A DNA stretch of 64,000 nt from JAVJST01 sp965229715 (GCA_965229715.1 CBDDJL010000004.1:930001-994000), one strand, 5' to 3'. Shown: positions 1-8,468, counted from the first letter of the stretch. Program-made: numbers and translations. Notes: a model not told the origin generated them from the letters alone.

Positions 1-718
1 CAGGCGTTTCGCCTCACCGCGGCTCCTCGCCTTCTTGCGCAGGATATCGAAGACGGGCGCCTTTATTGGCGGATTTGACGGCGCACCTTATCTCTTGGCG
101 GCGGCCGGTGTTCTCGACGGTCATCGCGCCACGACCCATTGGGATGACATCGAGGATTTCGGTGACAGATACCCTCGCGTGGATGTCACCCCTGAGCGCT
201 ATGTCATCGACCGCGGGCGGGCAACGACAAGTGGGTCGTTGCCGTCCTTCGATTTCATTCTCGAGCTCATTCGCCAACGTCATGGTCTCGTGCTGGCGAT
301 GAACGTGTCCGGAAACTTTCTGTACGATCAGGCGCGGCCGGGCTCGGAGCAACAGTTCATGATTGCCGCGTCGCAACTGGATGCCCGGCACCCGAAAATC
401 CGGCAGGTGGTTCGGCTGATGGAGGAAACCGTCCCAACGCCTCTGGCCATCGCCGAACTGGCTGATTCGGTCGGCATGAGCGAGCGAACCCTGCTGAGAC
501 GTTTTCGCGACGCCCTCGGCGTGACGCCCGATGCGTTCTATCGCGAACTCCGGCTCGATGTCGGCCGGCGGTTGCTCGAGAACCACGACCTCAGCATCTT
601 GGAGGTAGCTTTGGCATGCGGGTTCGATTCACGGCCAGCTTTCACCCGAGCGTTCAAGAAGGTGTTCGGGGCGCCCCCATCGACGCGCCGGATCAGCAGC
701 GCAACCAACGTTAGCTGA
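1..718 (+). CDS. GlxA-family AraC-type transcriptional regulator, 5' end missing
   Basis: The reading frame is already open at the window edge (frame 2) and stops with TGA at 716-718, so the N-terminus lies outside; the TTG at 35 is internal. The first ~70 visible residues resemble the end of a DJ-1/PfpI-like domain, including LLAAAGVLDGHRATTHW, a signature of GlxA-type regulators. The last ~95 residues hold two AraC-type helix-turn-helix units (SVGMSERTLLRRF and LACGFDSRPAFTRAFKKVFG). Such proteins activate nearby operons in response to small molecules, but the target here is unknown. In many alphaproteobacteria chvG/chvI precede hprK; here this regulator does, with 154 bp between. Family assignment is firm, ligand unknown. 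Confidence 0.88.
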   Translation, partial: RRFASPRLLAFLRRISKTGAFIGGFDGAPYLLAAAGVLDGHRATTHWDDIEDFGDRYPRVDVTPERYVIDRGRATTSGSLPSFDFILELIRQRHGLVLAMNVSGNFLYDQARPGSEQQFMIAASQLDARHPKIRQVVRLMEETVPTPLAIAELADSVGMSERTLLRRFRDALGVTPDAFYRELRLDVGRRLLENHDLSILEVALACGFDSRPAFTRAFKKVFGAPPSTRRISSATNVS

Positions 719-872
719 TTGAGCCGGGATGCCGGTTTTTGGCCAATACCGGTCAATCTACATGAACCCGAGTTACGGATGCGCTAGCGTCGGGACCCGA
801 CACGGTTGACGGCGGTGCGGCGAGCGATCACGCTTTCGCCTGCGAAAAATGCGAACCCGACGGCGGACAGAC

Positions 873-1307
873 ATGCAGCAAATCCATGCAACCGCGGTTG
901 CCATCGGCGATGACGGTGTCCTGCTGACCGGGCCTTCGGGCAGCGGCAAGTCCGACCTGGCGCTGCGTCTGATCGAGGACGGCGCACGGCTGATCGCCGA
1001 CGACCGGTGCGACCTGACCGTTGCGGACGGCCGGCTCCGCGCCGCGCCGCCGGATGCGCTCGCCGGCATGCTGGAAGTGCGCGGCGTCGGCATCGTCGTT
1101 CTGCCGCACGAGCACGCCGGCGCCATCGCCATGGTCTGCGCGCTGACCGACACCCATTGCGTCGAACGATTGCCGGAAGCGGAGCGGACGGATGTTAATG
1201 GCGTCGACCTGCCGCTCTACCGGGTTTTCCCGTTCGAGGCATCGGCTCCGGCCAAGGTGCGGATGGCGCTCGGCCTCGTCAGCGGGCGCGTGGCGAGCGC
1301 GGTATGA
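873..1307 (+). CDS. hprK: Short HPr kinase/phosphorylase
   Basis: A 144-residue protein matching the short alphaproteobacterial form of HPr kinase/phosphorylase, which lacks the N-terminal domain of the ~310-residue Firmicute enzyme. It phosphorylates a serine on HPr and so adjusts flow through the phosphorelay. The Walker A loop LTGPSGSGKSDLALRL sits at residues ~18-33 and the family signature EVRGVGIV follows at ~66. I take ATG 873 because MQQIHATAVAI is the usual family start; ATG 849 adds only eight arginine-rich residues. The stop overlaps rapZ by four bases (ATGA), implying coupled translation. It begins an operon hprK-rapZ-EIIA-HPr-EI. Confidence 0.92.
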   Translation: MQQIHATAVAIGDDGVLLTGPSGSGKSDLALRLIEDGARLIADDRCDLTVADGRLRAAPPDALAGMLEVRGVGIVVLPHEHAGAIAMVCALTDTHCVERLPEAERTDVNGVDLPLYRVFPFEASAPAKVRMALGLVSGRVASAV

Positions 1308-2185
1308 GCGAGACGCAAGGCCCGCAGCGCATCGTCTTCGTGACCGGCATGTCGGGCGCCGGCAAGTCGACGACCCTGAAAGCCTTCGAGGACCTCGGCT
1401 ACGAGGCCATCGACAATCTGCCGGTGGCGTTGCTCGGCGGTTTCACCATGCCCGGCGACGCCGGACATCCGGCGAACGCCGCCATCGGCATCGACGTCCG
1501 CAGCCGCGATTTCGACGCCCGCCGCCTGCTCGCCGAAATCGGGCGCTTCCGCGCCGACCCGGCGACCGCGGTGACGCTGCTGTTTCTGGAATGCGGCACC
1601 GACGAACTCGGCGACCGGTTCAAGACCACGCGGCGGCGTCATCCGCTGGCGCTCGACCGGCCGGTCAGCGACGGCATCAAGCAGGAACGGGTTCTGCTGG
1701 CGCCGCTCAAGGCCGCCGCCGATCTGGTGATCGACACCACCGGCAAGACATTGCCGGATTTCCGCCGCGAGATGGACAGCCACTTCGCCGAGGCGACATC
1801 GCCGGGCCTGACCGTGTTCGTGACCTCGTTTTCGTTCGCGCGCGGCGTGCCGAGGGACGCGGACCTGATGTTCGATGTGCGTTTTCTCGGCAATCCGCAT
1901 TACGAGGACGCGCTCCGCGACCGCACCGGCCGCGACGGCGCGGTTCAGGCATTTATCGAAAACGACCCGGATTTCGGCGGTTTCATGGCCAACCTGACGG
2001 CGCTGCTCGGACCGCTGTTGCCGCGCTATGCGTCCGAGGGCAAGAGCTACCTGACGATCGCCATCGGCTGCACCGGCGGCCGGCACCGCTCGGTGTTCGT
2101 CGCCGAACGCCTCGCGGCATGGCTGAACGATAACGGCCACGCGCCGAAGCTCTCGCATCGCGATCTGGAAAAGCCGGCGAATTAA
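1304..2185 (+). CDS. rapZ: RapZ/YvcJ-family nucleotide-binding protein (RNase adapter)
   Basis: 293 residues, the normal size for RapZ (UPF0042). In E. coli RapZ senses glucosamine-6-phosphate and targets the sRNA GlmZ for RNase E; the role in alphaproteobacteria is less clear. Visible marks are the N-terminal P-loop VTGMSGAGKST (~residues 12-22), the family run DLGYEAIDNLPVALL, and the C-terminal IAIGCTGGRHRSVFVAERL, where the cysteine and histidine-arginine pair are typical. It starts inside the hprK stop (ATGA). The position between hprK and the phosphotransferase proteins links nucleotide or amino-sugar sensing to the phosphorelay. Family assignment is secure; physiological partner is inference. 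Confidence 0.93.
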   Translation: MSETQGPQRIVFVTGMSGAGKSTTLKAFEDLGYEAIDNLPVALLGGFTMPGDAGHPANAAIGIDVRSRDFDARRLLAEIGRFRADPATAVTLLFLECGTDELGDRFKTTRRRHPLALDRPVSDGIKQERVLLAPLKAAADLVIDTTGKTLPDFRREMDSHFAEATSPGLTVFVTSFSFARGVPRDADLMFDVRFLGNPHYEDALRDRTGRDGAVQAFIENDPDFGGFMANLTALLGPLLPRYASEGKSYLTIAIGCTGGRHRSVFVAERLAAWLNDNGHAPKLSHRDLEKPAN

Positions 2186-2264
2186 TGCAAAATCGGCCCT
2201 TCAGCCACCGCACCCGGTGCGTAACCGGTGACCATGGGACAGCCTGAGAGGGAACGCTGAACAC

Positions 2265-2672
2265 ATGATCGGACTGGTTCTGGTGACCCACGGCAGGCTC
2301 GCCGAGGAAATGATTGCCGCGCTCGAGCACGTCGTCGGCCCGCAGGAGGATGTGGTTTCGGTCTGCATCGGCCCGGACGACGATATGGAGCGCCGCCGCA
2401 CCGACATCATCGACAGCATCGGCCGCGCCGACACCGGCAACGGCGTCATCCTGCTGACCGACATGTTCGGCGGCACGCCGTCGAACCTGGCGATTTCCGT
2501 CATGGACAAGGCCAACGTCGAGGTCATCGCCGGCGTCAATCTGCCGATGCTGATCAAGCTCGCCAGCGTGCGCCGGGAATCGTCGCTTTCCGACGCCGCC
2601 GAGGCGGCGCAGGAGGCCGGGCGTAAATACATCAACATCGCATCGCAGTTGCTGAAAGAGAACGGCGGGTGA
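2265..2672 (+). CDS. PTS EIIA component, mannose family (regulatory)
   Basis: 135 residues, the size of a free-standing EIIA(Man) domain. His9 in LVLVTHGRLAEEM is the expected phosphorylation site, and TDMFGGTPSNLA (~residues 66-77) is the family signature around the second active-site region. No EIIB, EIIC or EIID gene lies near, so the protein most likely ends a regulatory phosphorelay rather than feeding sugar import. The 79-bp gap after rapZ holds no clear terminator. The stop overlaps the GTG start of HPr (GTGA), so the two are translationally coupled. In alphaproteobacteria such EIIA proteins are often named PtsM or ManX. Confidence 0.92.
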   Translation: MIGLVLVTHGRLAEEMIAALEHVVGPQEDVVSVCIGPDDDMERRRTDIIDSIGRADTGNGVILLTDMFGGTPSNLAISVMDKANVEVIAGVNLPMLIKLASVRRESSLSDAAEAAQEAGRKYINIASQLLKENGG

Positions 2673-2995
2673 GCGGCGTCGAGACGACGAGCGCCGGCGC
2701 CGAACCAGGGGCCGACGCCGGCGACCGGCGCCCGAGCTGCGTGGTGACGATCGTCAACAAGCGCGGCCTGCATGCCCGCGCCGCCGCCAAGTTCGTCGAG
2801 ACCGCGGGCGGTTTCAGCGCCGGCATCGATGTCGCGCGGGGCGGCCAGTCCGTTTCGGGCCGCTCGATCATGGGGCTGATGATGCTGGCTGCGGGACCCG
2901 GCTCGGCCATCGAGATTTCGGCCGACGGCGACGATGCCGATTCCGCGCTCGATGCCCTTCGCATCCTCGTCGAGAACGGCTTCGACGAGGACTGA
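2669..2995 (+). CDS. ptsH: Phosphocarrier protein HPr
   Basis: 108 residues from a GTG start overlapping the EIIA stop. The phospho-acceptor histidine is His35 in NKRGLHARAAAKF, and Ser66 in SGRSIMGLMML is the counterpart of Ser46, the HPr kinase target, in line with hprK in the same operon. HPr takes phosphate from EI (His) and passes it to the EIIA encoded just upstream. The ~22-residue N-terminal extension (rich in Gly, Ala, Glu and Asp) is longer than in classical 85-90-residue HPr, so a later start is possible, but no ATG precedes residue 25. The EI gene follows after 27 bp. Confidence 0.93.
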   Translation: MSGVETTSAGAEPGADAGDRRPSCVVTIVNKRGLHARAAAKFVETAGGFSAGIDVARGGQSVSGRSIMGLMMLAAGPGSAIEISADGDDADSALDALRILVENGFDED

Positions 2996-3022
2996 CCGTA
3001 CGGACACCGGGGACACCGGCGC

Positions 3023-4792
3023 ATGGCAAAGAAACGACCGGCAGAAAAGGTTTTTCAGGGCTTAGGCGTATCGCCCGGTATCGCCGTCGGCCCGGCGTAC
3101 GTGCGCGCGCACGGGGCGCTCGACGTGCCCGAGCGGCGCATCGCCAAAAAGAACGTCGACGAGGAATGCGCCCGCATCGACGGCGCCGCCGAACGCGCGC
3201 GGCGGCAAAACGCGCGGTTGCGCGCCAAGGCTGCGAAAATGCCCCAGTCGGCGGCGGCCGAGCTCGACATCCTGGTCAGCGCCTACGACGCGATGCTGCA
3301 GGATTCCCGGCTGCTCAGGGGCGCCAAGCAGCGCATCGCCGACAACCTCGTCAACGCCGAATCGGCCCTGCAGACGGAGATCAACAACATCGCCGACGCC
3401 TTCGCCGCCATGGAGGACGCCTACATCGCGGCGCGCATCGACGATATCCGCCAGGTCGGCCGCCGGCTTCTGCTGACGCTGACGCGGACGCCGGTCAAGC
3501 CGTTCGCGACCGTGCCGGCGGGCAGCATCCTCGTCGCCGACGAGTTGACCCCGGCGGATACCGCGCAGCTCTCGCCCGAGCGCATTGCCGGCGCGACGGC
3601 GATGCTCGGCGGCGCCGAGGGCCACACCGCAATCATGGCCCGCGCCATCGGCCTGCCCGCGGTGCTCGGCGTCAACGACCTGCTGAGCCACGTCAAGCCG
3701 GGCGACGCGCTGATGATCGACGGCACCGCCGGCCGGGTCGTCGTCAACCCGGCCAAGAGCACGCTGGACGCCGCCGAACGCGAACTCAAGCGCTACCGCA
3801 AGAAGGCCCGCCAGCTCGAAAGCATGCGCGACCTGCCGGCCAGGACGCTCGACGGCGAGACCGTCAATCTGCAGGCCAACGTCGAATTGCCAGTCGAGAT
3901 GGCCATGGTGAAGTCGGCCGGTGCGGCCGGCGTCGGGCTGCTCAGGACCGAGTTCATGTTCATGAACCGCGACGACGTGCCGACCGAGGACGAACAGGTC
4001 GACCTGTTGAGCGAAATCGTCCATGCGTCGCCCGGCCCGATCACCATCCGCACGCTCGATATTGGCGGCGAAAAACCGGCCGAGGCGCTGATGTCTGGCC
4101 TCGACGAAAAAGCGACGTCGGCGCTCGGCATGCGCGGCATCCGCCTCTCGCTGCACGACCCGCATGTGCTGGAAACCCAGTTCCGCGCCATTCTCCGGAC
4201 GGCGGCGAAGGCGCCGGCCAAATCGCCCGTGCGCATTCTGTTGCCCATGGTTTCCGGCGTCGCCGAGGTACGCCGCGCGCGCGACATCCTGAAGAAGGCT
4301 GCGGCCAAGCTGAAGCGACGCAAGATCGGCCTGCCCGACCCGTTGCCGCCGGTCGGCTGCATGATCGAGGTGCCGGGCGCGGCCCTCGCCGCCGATGCGC
4401 TGGCCCGGGTGTCCGACTTCTTCGCCATCGGCTCGAACGATCTGACCATGTACACGCTGGCCATCGACCGCAGTAACGAATATGTCGCCAGCCTGTTCGA
4501 TCCGCTGCACCCGGCGGTGCTGCGGCTGATCCAGTTCTCCGCCGAGGCCGCGCACCGGGCCGGCATTCCGGTCAGTATCTGCGGCGAGGTCGCGGGCGAT
4601 CCCCGGTTTTCGCCGCTGCTGCTCGGTCTCGGGTTCCGCGAGCTGTCGATGGCGGCGACGAGCATCCCCAAGGTCAAGCAGCGGGTCCGCAGCCTGGAGA
4701 TGAGCGCCGCCAACCGCCGGGCGGGGCAGATCATGGACCAGGTCGATCCGGGCCGCATCGCCGCCCTGCTCGACGACTTTTCGGACAGCTAG
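3023..4792 (+). CDS. ptsI: Phosphoenolpyruvate-protein phosphotransferase (enzyme I)
   Basis: 589 residues, the length of classical EI; it has no N-terminal GAF domain, unlike EI(Ntr). It moves phosphate from phosphoenolpyruvate to HPr. The swivelling-domain active site is GGAEGHTAIMARAIG with His201. The C-terminal PEP-binding barrel shows GLLRTEFMFMNRD, the IGSNDLTMYTLA motif and SICGEVAGDP, which carries the conserved cysteine. It ends the operon hprK-rapZ-EIIA-HPr-EI. In many relatives ahcY follows the phosphorelay genes closely; here 8.5 kb of other genes lies between them. No clear terminator is visible after the stop, where the sequence turns AT-richer. Confidence 0.95.
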   Translation: MAKKRPAEKVFQGLGVSPGIAVGPAYVRAHGALDVPERRIAKKNVDEECARIDGAAERARRQNARLRAKAAKMPQSAAAELDILVSAYDAMLQDSRLLRGAKQRIADNLVNAESALQTEINNIADAFAAMEDAYIAARIDDIRQVGRRLLLTLTRTPVKPFATVPAGSILVADELTPADTAQLSPERIAGATAMLGGAEGHTAIMARAIGLPAVLGVNDLLSHVKPGDALMIDGTAGRVVVNPAKSTLDAAERELKRYRKKARQLESMRDLPARTLDGETVNLQANVELPVEMAMVKSAGAAGVGLLRTEFMFMNRDDVPTEDEQVDLLSEIVHASPGPITIRTLDIGGEKPAEALMSGLDEKATSALGMRGIRLSLHDPHVLETQFRAILRTAAKAPAKSPVRILLPMVSGVAEVRRARDILKKAAAKLKRRKIGLPDPLPPVGCMIEVPGAALAADALARVSDFFAIGSNDLTMYTLAIDRSNEYVASLFDPLHPAVLRLIQFSAEAAHRAGIPVSICGEVAGDPRFSPLLLGLGFRELSMAATSIPKVKQRVRSLEMSAANRRAGQIMDQVDPGRIAALLDDFSDS

Positions 4793-4975
4793 GCCCTGCC
4801 AAAAAGGTAGTGAAGCCAAGAACGCCACAGGGCTTCCAAAGGTCTCGCCTATGGGATTAATCACCAAGCACTACAATATTTGGTGCTTATACACAGAACA
4901 AACAAAGAACACTTGTTGAATTATGGAGTCTGACACTTTAAGGTGTGTACCGTCTATTTCTGAGGAGATCGCCGA
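4793..4975 (+). promoter_or_regulatory. AT-richer leader of the restriction-modification operon with two inverted repeats
   Basis: This 183-bp stretch is clearly poorer in GC than the flanks. It has an inverted repeat AAGCAC-N11-GTGCTT (4866-4871 / 4883-4888) with an overlapping CACCAA...TTGGTG pair, and a near-palindrome ACACTTTAAGGTGT at 4933-4946 (12 of 14 positions symmetric). A good ribosome-binding site GAGGAG lies a few bases before the methyltransferase start at 4976. Restriction-modification operons are often controlled by repressor or methyltransferase binding here; no separate controller gene is seen. The operator role is inference. Confidence 0.45.
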
Positions 4976-5611
4976 ATGACCCCATCGCCAAGCGATTCGT
5001 TACGCGAGTTTCTCGGAGATCAACGATTCTCGACGGTTCTAGCAGACCCACCTTGGCGGTTTACAAATCGCACTGGGAAAGTAGCACCAGAACATCGTCG
5101 GTTGAGCCGATACGAAACCATGTCCGTGGAGGAAATCTGCGGGCTGCCAATCTCCGAACACATGGAAGAGCCGGCTCATTGTTATCTGTGGGTACCAAAC
5201 GCTCTTCTCCCCCTGGGATTGCAAGTTCTTCAGGAGTGGGGCTTCGAGTACAAGTCCAACTTGATCTGGCACAAGGTTCGAAAGGACGGTCACTCCGACG
5301 GTCGCGGCGTCGGGTTCTACTTTCGCAATGTAACCGAGATGGTTCTGTTCGGAGTAAAAGGCAAGAATGCCCGAACACTGGCACCGGCCAGAAGTCGGGT
5401 AAATTTGTTCAGTAGCCGGAAGCGCGAGCATTCGAGAAAACCTGACGAACAATACGGCATCATTGAGTCCTGTAGTCGCGGTCCGTTCCTTGAACTGTTT
5501 GGCCGTGGCGTCCGCGAGGGATGGACTGTGTGGGGGAACCAAGCTGACGCAGATTACCGTCCAACTTGGAAAACCTACGACTACAATTCGGCGACGGCGC
5601 CCGCAGAATGA
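4976..5611 (+). CDS. MT-A70-family DNA methyltransferase of a type II restriction-modification pair
   Basis: 211 residues. The catalytic motif is ADPPW (Asp24-Pro-Pro-Trp27), and the C-terminus has the usual block HSRKPDE...IE...LELFGRG...GWTVWGNQ. MT-A70 enzymes of this compact kind transfer a methyl group from SAM, usually to adenine N6. The endonuclease gene directly downstream makes DNA protection the probable job. The start is preceded by GAGGAG; the stop overlaps the endonuclease ATG by four bases. Base composition and codon choice are less GC-biased than the housekeeping neighbours, which suggests acquisition by transfer. Known M.BglII is an N4-cytosine enzyme, so an MT-A70 partner points to a different modified base or site. 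Confidence 0.88.
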   Translation: MTPSPSDSLREFLGDQRFSTVLADPPWRFTNRTGKVAPEHRRLSRYETMSVEEICGLPISEHMEEPAHCYLWVPNALLPLGLQVLQEWGFEYKSNLIWHKVRKDGHSDGRGVGFYFRNVTEMVLFGVKGKNARTLAPARSRVNLFSSRKREHSRKPDEQYGIIESCSRGPFLELFGRGVREGWTVWGNQADADYRPTWKTYDYNSATAPAE

Positions 5612-6360
5612 ATGCGGCAAACGACGACGACAACGTTGCCGATTCACGAAATGACGATGTCTCGTCAGGAAAGTCTGCGGACGACCAATCGGTGGTCGCT
5701 GGGTCATTTCCCGCTGACTTGATCGGGAAGTTCGAAATTTTCAGTTATAAGAATGCGGCCCCGATTCTGGCACAAAGCTTCCCCTCCCAATTCGAGAATA
5801 TTGTTGAGAGCCTAAGGGCCTTTCGGATCGATGCGGGAATGATCAGAACGCCGGGCGGTAGTAAGGGTCCCATCGCAAAGTATGTAGATACGCTGTTTAG
5901 CGAGAATGACGGCTGGCGTGAGGCGAGAATTCTGGCTGACCTGCATGTGAAGCTCCTTCACGCCAAACGAAAAGATGACGTTATCGGTTCGTATGTCCGA
6001 AACGGCTTTCTCGATGGCCACCGTATCGACTTCCTGAACGGGCGTGTCGCGCTTGATCTTGAATGGAACAGCAAAGACCAGACCTATGATCGAGATCTCT
6101 ATGCGTTCTCGGCTTTTTATGATGCGGGTGCAATCGATGTTGGCGTGATTGTAACGCGCGGCAATTCTCTCGATACCGCGTACTTTCGGAGTCTCGGCAA
6201 GGTTCTGAACAAGGACGGAACCGAGGGCAGCAGCGAAGTCTATAAGAAATTCGGTGCATCCACGACATGGATGGGCAAGTTGCTGTACAGGCTCGATGCA
6301 GGGCGGAACGGTGGGTGTCCGGTGATAGCGATTGGTATTACACCGAACTGCATAAACTAG
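5608..6360 (+). CDS. BglII/BstYI-like type II restriction endonuclease
   Basis: 250 residues from ATG 5608, which overlaps the methyltransferase stop (ATGA); the in-frame TTG at 5566 is less likely. The central part GHRIDFLNGRVALDLEWNS resembles the BglII-family core, with Asp141, Asp150 and Glu152 in the places of BglII's Asp84, Glu93 and Gln95, so the metal-binding triad looks intact though changed. The first ~35 residues are acidic and low-complexity. It would cut unmethylated DNA at the site protected by the partner methyltransferase. The recognition site cannot be read from sequence; BglII relatives cut AGATCT or RGATCY. Local GC is lower than around it. Confidence 0.82.
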   Translation: MNAANDDDNVADSRNDDVSSGKSADDQSVVAGSFPADLIGKFEIFSYKNAAPILAQSFPSQFENIVESLRAFRIDAGMIRTPGGSKGPIAKYVDTLFSENDGWREARILADLHVKLLHAKRKDDVIGSYVRNGFLDGHRIDFLNGRVALDLEWNSKDQTYDRDLYAFSAFYDAGAIDVGVIVTRGNSLDTAYFRSLGKVLNKDGTEGSSEVYKKFGASTTWMGKLLYRLDAGRNGGCPVIAIGITPNCIN

Positions 6361-6422
6361 GGTCCAAGACCGATTTACCCGCCGGGCGGCAGGGTTTAAT
6401 CTGCGTTCAGGAGGCTCGCGAC

Positions 6423-6896
6423 ATGCACCGCGTTGGAATCATCCCCTTCGACATCCGCGACGATATGGTGGCGGTCCTGTTCGTCACCTCGCAGACGCGT
6501 GGCCGCTGGGTCTTTCCCAAAGGCCGCCAGAACGAGGGCGAGACCCACATCGAGACCTGCCACCGCGAGGGCTTCGAGGAAGCCGGCGTGCGCGGCATCG
6601 TGCTGGAGGACTATCCCGTCACCGCCGTGATCACCAAATCCGACAAGAGCGGCGCCGGCACCGTCAAGGTTCCCGTGACCTATTACCCGTTTCTCGTTAC
6701 CGAGCAGCTCGACGACTGGCCGGAGGCCAGGAAACGGCAGCGCCACTGGGCGTTGATCGAGGATGCCCCCCGGGTCACCTACCGCGAGGATTTCCTGCGC
6801 ATGATCAAACGCTTCGGCGAACTGCTACCGTGGATCAAAGAAGCTGCAGAAAACCATAGACAAGACCCGCAAGAACCGCTGACGCAGGCACGGTAA
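6423..6896 (+). CDS. Nudix hydrolase
   Basis: 157 residues. The Nudix box runs from Gly in GRQNEGETHIE to REGFEEAGVRG, matching GX5EX7REUXEEXGU in spacing. Nudix enzymes hydrolyse nucleoside diphosphates linked to another group; the form here (WVFPKGRQNEGE, then WALIEDAP and a C-terminal helix) resembles DIPP-type inositol pyrophosphate/dinucleotide polyphosphate hydrolases, so Ap4A or polyphosphate substrates are plausible. I start at ATG 6423 after AGGAGG-like sequence (tcaggaggctcgcgac). The 3' end overlaps the convergent phosphate transporter gene by 62 bp. Substrate is inference. Confidence 0.85.
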   Translation: MHRVGIIPFDIRDDMVAVLFVTSQTRGRWVFPKGRQNEGETHIETCHREGFEEAGVRGIVLEDYPVTAVITKSDKSGAGTVKVPVTYYPFLVTEQLDDWPEARKRQRHWALIEDAPRVTYREDFLRMIKRFGELLPWIKEAAENHRQDPQEPLTQAR

Positions 6897-8328
6897 TCAC
6901 CCACGCCGCGGCGATCGACAGCACGAAGCGGCGGCGCACCAGCCGGCGCTGGGATTTCACGTTGCGGCTGTTGAAGGCGTCCTCGGCGGTGGCGTTGAGG
7001 TTGTGGCCCGGCCGCAACTTGCGCTTGTTGGGATTTTCCAGGTATTCGCGCAGGAAGCCGACGCCGAACACCGCGCCGACGGCGATGTGCGTCGAACTGA
7101 CGGGCAGGCCCAGCGTCGTTGCAATCAGCACGGTGATCGCCGCCGACAGCGCGACACAATAGGCGCGCGGCGAATTGAGCCGGGTGATCTTCTGGCCGAC
7201 GACGCCGATCAGCTTCGGCCCGAACAGGCCAAGGCCGAGCGCGATGCCGAAAGCGCCGACCGCCATGACCCAAAGCGGAATGGTGACTTTCTCGGCGACG
7301 CCGGACGCCTCGCCGACGGTCGAGACGATGGCGGCGAGCGGGCCGACCGCGTTGGCCACGTCGTTGGCGCCGTGGGCGAACGAGAGCAGCGCGGCGCCGG
7401 CGATCAACGGCACGTCGAACAGCTTGTAGACGTCCTTCTTGCGGTTTTCGAGGCCGACGACCCGCTTGGCGATGAACGGCCGCGCCAGGCCATAGGCGAC
7501 GCCGAACGCGAGCAGCGAATAAAGCACGATCTCGATCGCCGACGGCCGCCAAATCTTCTTCAGCCCCTTCATCGCCATGTAGGCGGTGAAGGCCGCGGCC
7601 ATCAGCGCGATGAGGACCGGCACCCAGCGCCGCGCGGCGGCGAGGCGGTCGTCGACGTTGAGGATCTTCATCTTGATGAAAAACAGGATGGCCGCCGCGC
7701 AGGCCGCGCCGAAAAACGGCGAGATGACCCAGCTCGCGGCGATTTTCGCCATGGTCGCCCAGTTGACCAGACCGAAACCGGCCGCCGCGATGCCGGCCCC
7801 CATGACGCCGCCGACGATGGAGTGCGTGGTCGACACCGGCGCACCGAGAATGGTCGCCAGATTGATCCACAATGCCGCCGCCAGCAGCGCACTCAGCATC
7901 AGGTTGCGAAAATCGGCGACGCCGATCTCGTTGCCGGGGGTGATGATGCCCTTGGCGACCGTCTTGACCACGTCGCCGCCGGCAAGGATCGCGCCCGCAC
8001 TCTCGCAGACCGCCGCGATGGCAACCGCCGCCGCGATGGTCAACACCTTGCCGCCGACCGCCGGGCCCATGTTGTTGGCGACGTCGTTGGCGCCGATGTT
8101 GAGCGCCATGTAGCCGCCGATCACCGCGGCAATGACGACGATGATCCAATCCTCGCCGAACGACTGCTGCGAGCCGGCGACCAGCAGCCCGACGATGGCC
8201 AGGAACACCACCGACAGGCCGATCGGCACGACGACCTTTCGCAGGTTGTAGAACTGCGACTGGCTGTAGCCGTAACGCCGCAGATCGTTGACGTAACGAT
8301 GATCGGGATTTTTGGGGTGATCGCTCAA
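6835..8328 (-). CDS. Inorganic phosphate transporter, PiT family
   Basis: 497 residues with about ten hydrophobic segments. PiT proteins are inner-membrane phosphate:H+ (or Na+) symporters built from two inverted halves, and each half carries the signature: GANDVANNMGP near residue 85 and GANDVANAVGP near residue 330. A second conserved pair, GAPVSTTHSIVGGVMGAG and GLPVSSTHIAVGAVFGVG, is also present. The gene converges on the Nudix gene and overlaps its end, so they may interfere at transcript level. The neighbouring Nudix protein could touch polyphosphate metabolism, a loose functional tie. The start at 8328 gives MSDHPKNPDHRYVN; there is no upstream alternative. Confidence 0.93.
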   Translation of the reverse strand: MSDHPKNPDHRYVNDLRRYGYSQSQFYNLRKVVVPIGLSVVFLAIVGLLVAGSQQSFGEDWIIVVIAAVIGGYMALNIGANDVANNMGPAVGGKVLTIAAAVAIAAVCESAGAILAGGDVVKTVAKGIITPGNEIGVADFRNLMLSALLAAALWINLATILGAPVSTTHSIVGGVMGAGIAAAGFGLVNWATMAKIAASWVISPFFGAACAAAILFFIKMKILNVDDRLAAARRWVPVLIALMAAAFTAYMAMKGLKKIWRPSAIEIVLYSLLAFGVAYGLARPFIAKRVVGLENRKKDVYKLFDVPLIAGAALLSFAHGANDVANAVGPLAAIVSTVGEASGVAEKVTIPLWVMAVGAFGIALGLGLFGPKLIGVVGQKITRLNSPRAYCVALSAAITVLIATTLGLPVSSTHIAVGAVFGVGFLREYLENPNKRKLRPGHNLNATAEDAFNSRNVKSQRRLVRRRFVLSIAAAWVITVPASAVLAGLVYGFLQLL

Positions 8329-8468
8329 GGGAAGCCGGAGACCGCTTGATGATGGAATCGATCACCAAGTAAGCCATGCGTAGCGGTTTTGTGACAAGGC
8401 CGGAATCGAGTCCCGCCCGAACCGATTCCGCGGGCTGAGCGCCCCGCCGGCCAGAAGCGACGCGGCCA

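Noticed and set aside
719..848. Terminator between the GlxA gene and hprK
   Set aside because: CCGGT...ACCGG near 731-750 pairs only five bases and lacks a T-run after it.
3062..4867. 601-residue reverse frame opposite ptsI
   Set aside because: Shadow of ptsI with no domain and His/Arg/Gly-rich content.
5566..5607. TTG start for the endonuclease, overlapping the methyltransferase by 46 bp
   Set aside because: ATG 5608 has the common ATGA overlap and needs no unusual start.
5039..5707. 222-residue reverse frame over the methyltransferase
   Set aside because: Antisense of a protein with an intact DPPW motif; no domain signal of its own.
7003..8349. 448-residue forward frame opposite the phosphate transporter
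   Set aside because: Antisense of a clearly conserved membrane protein.
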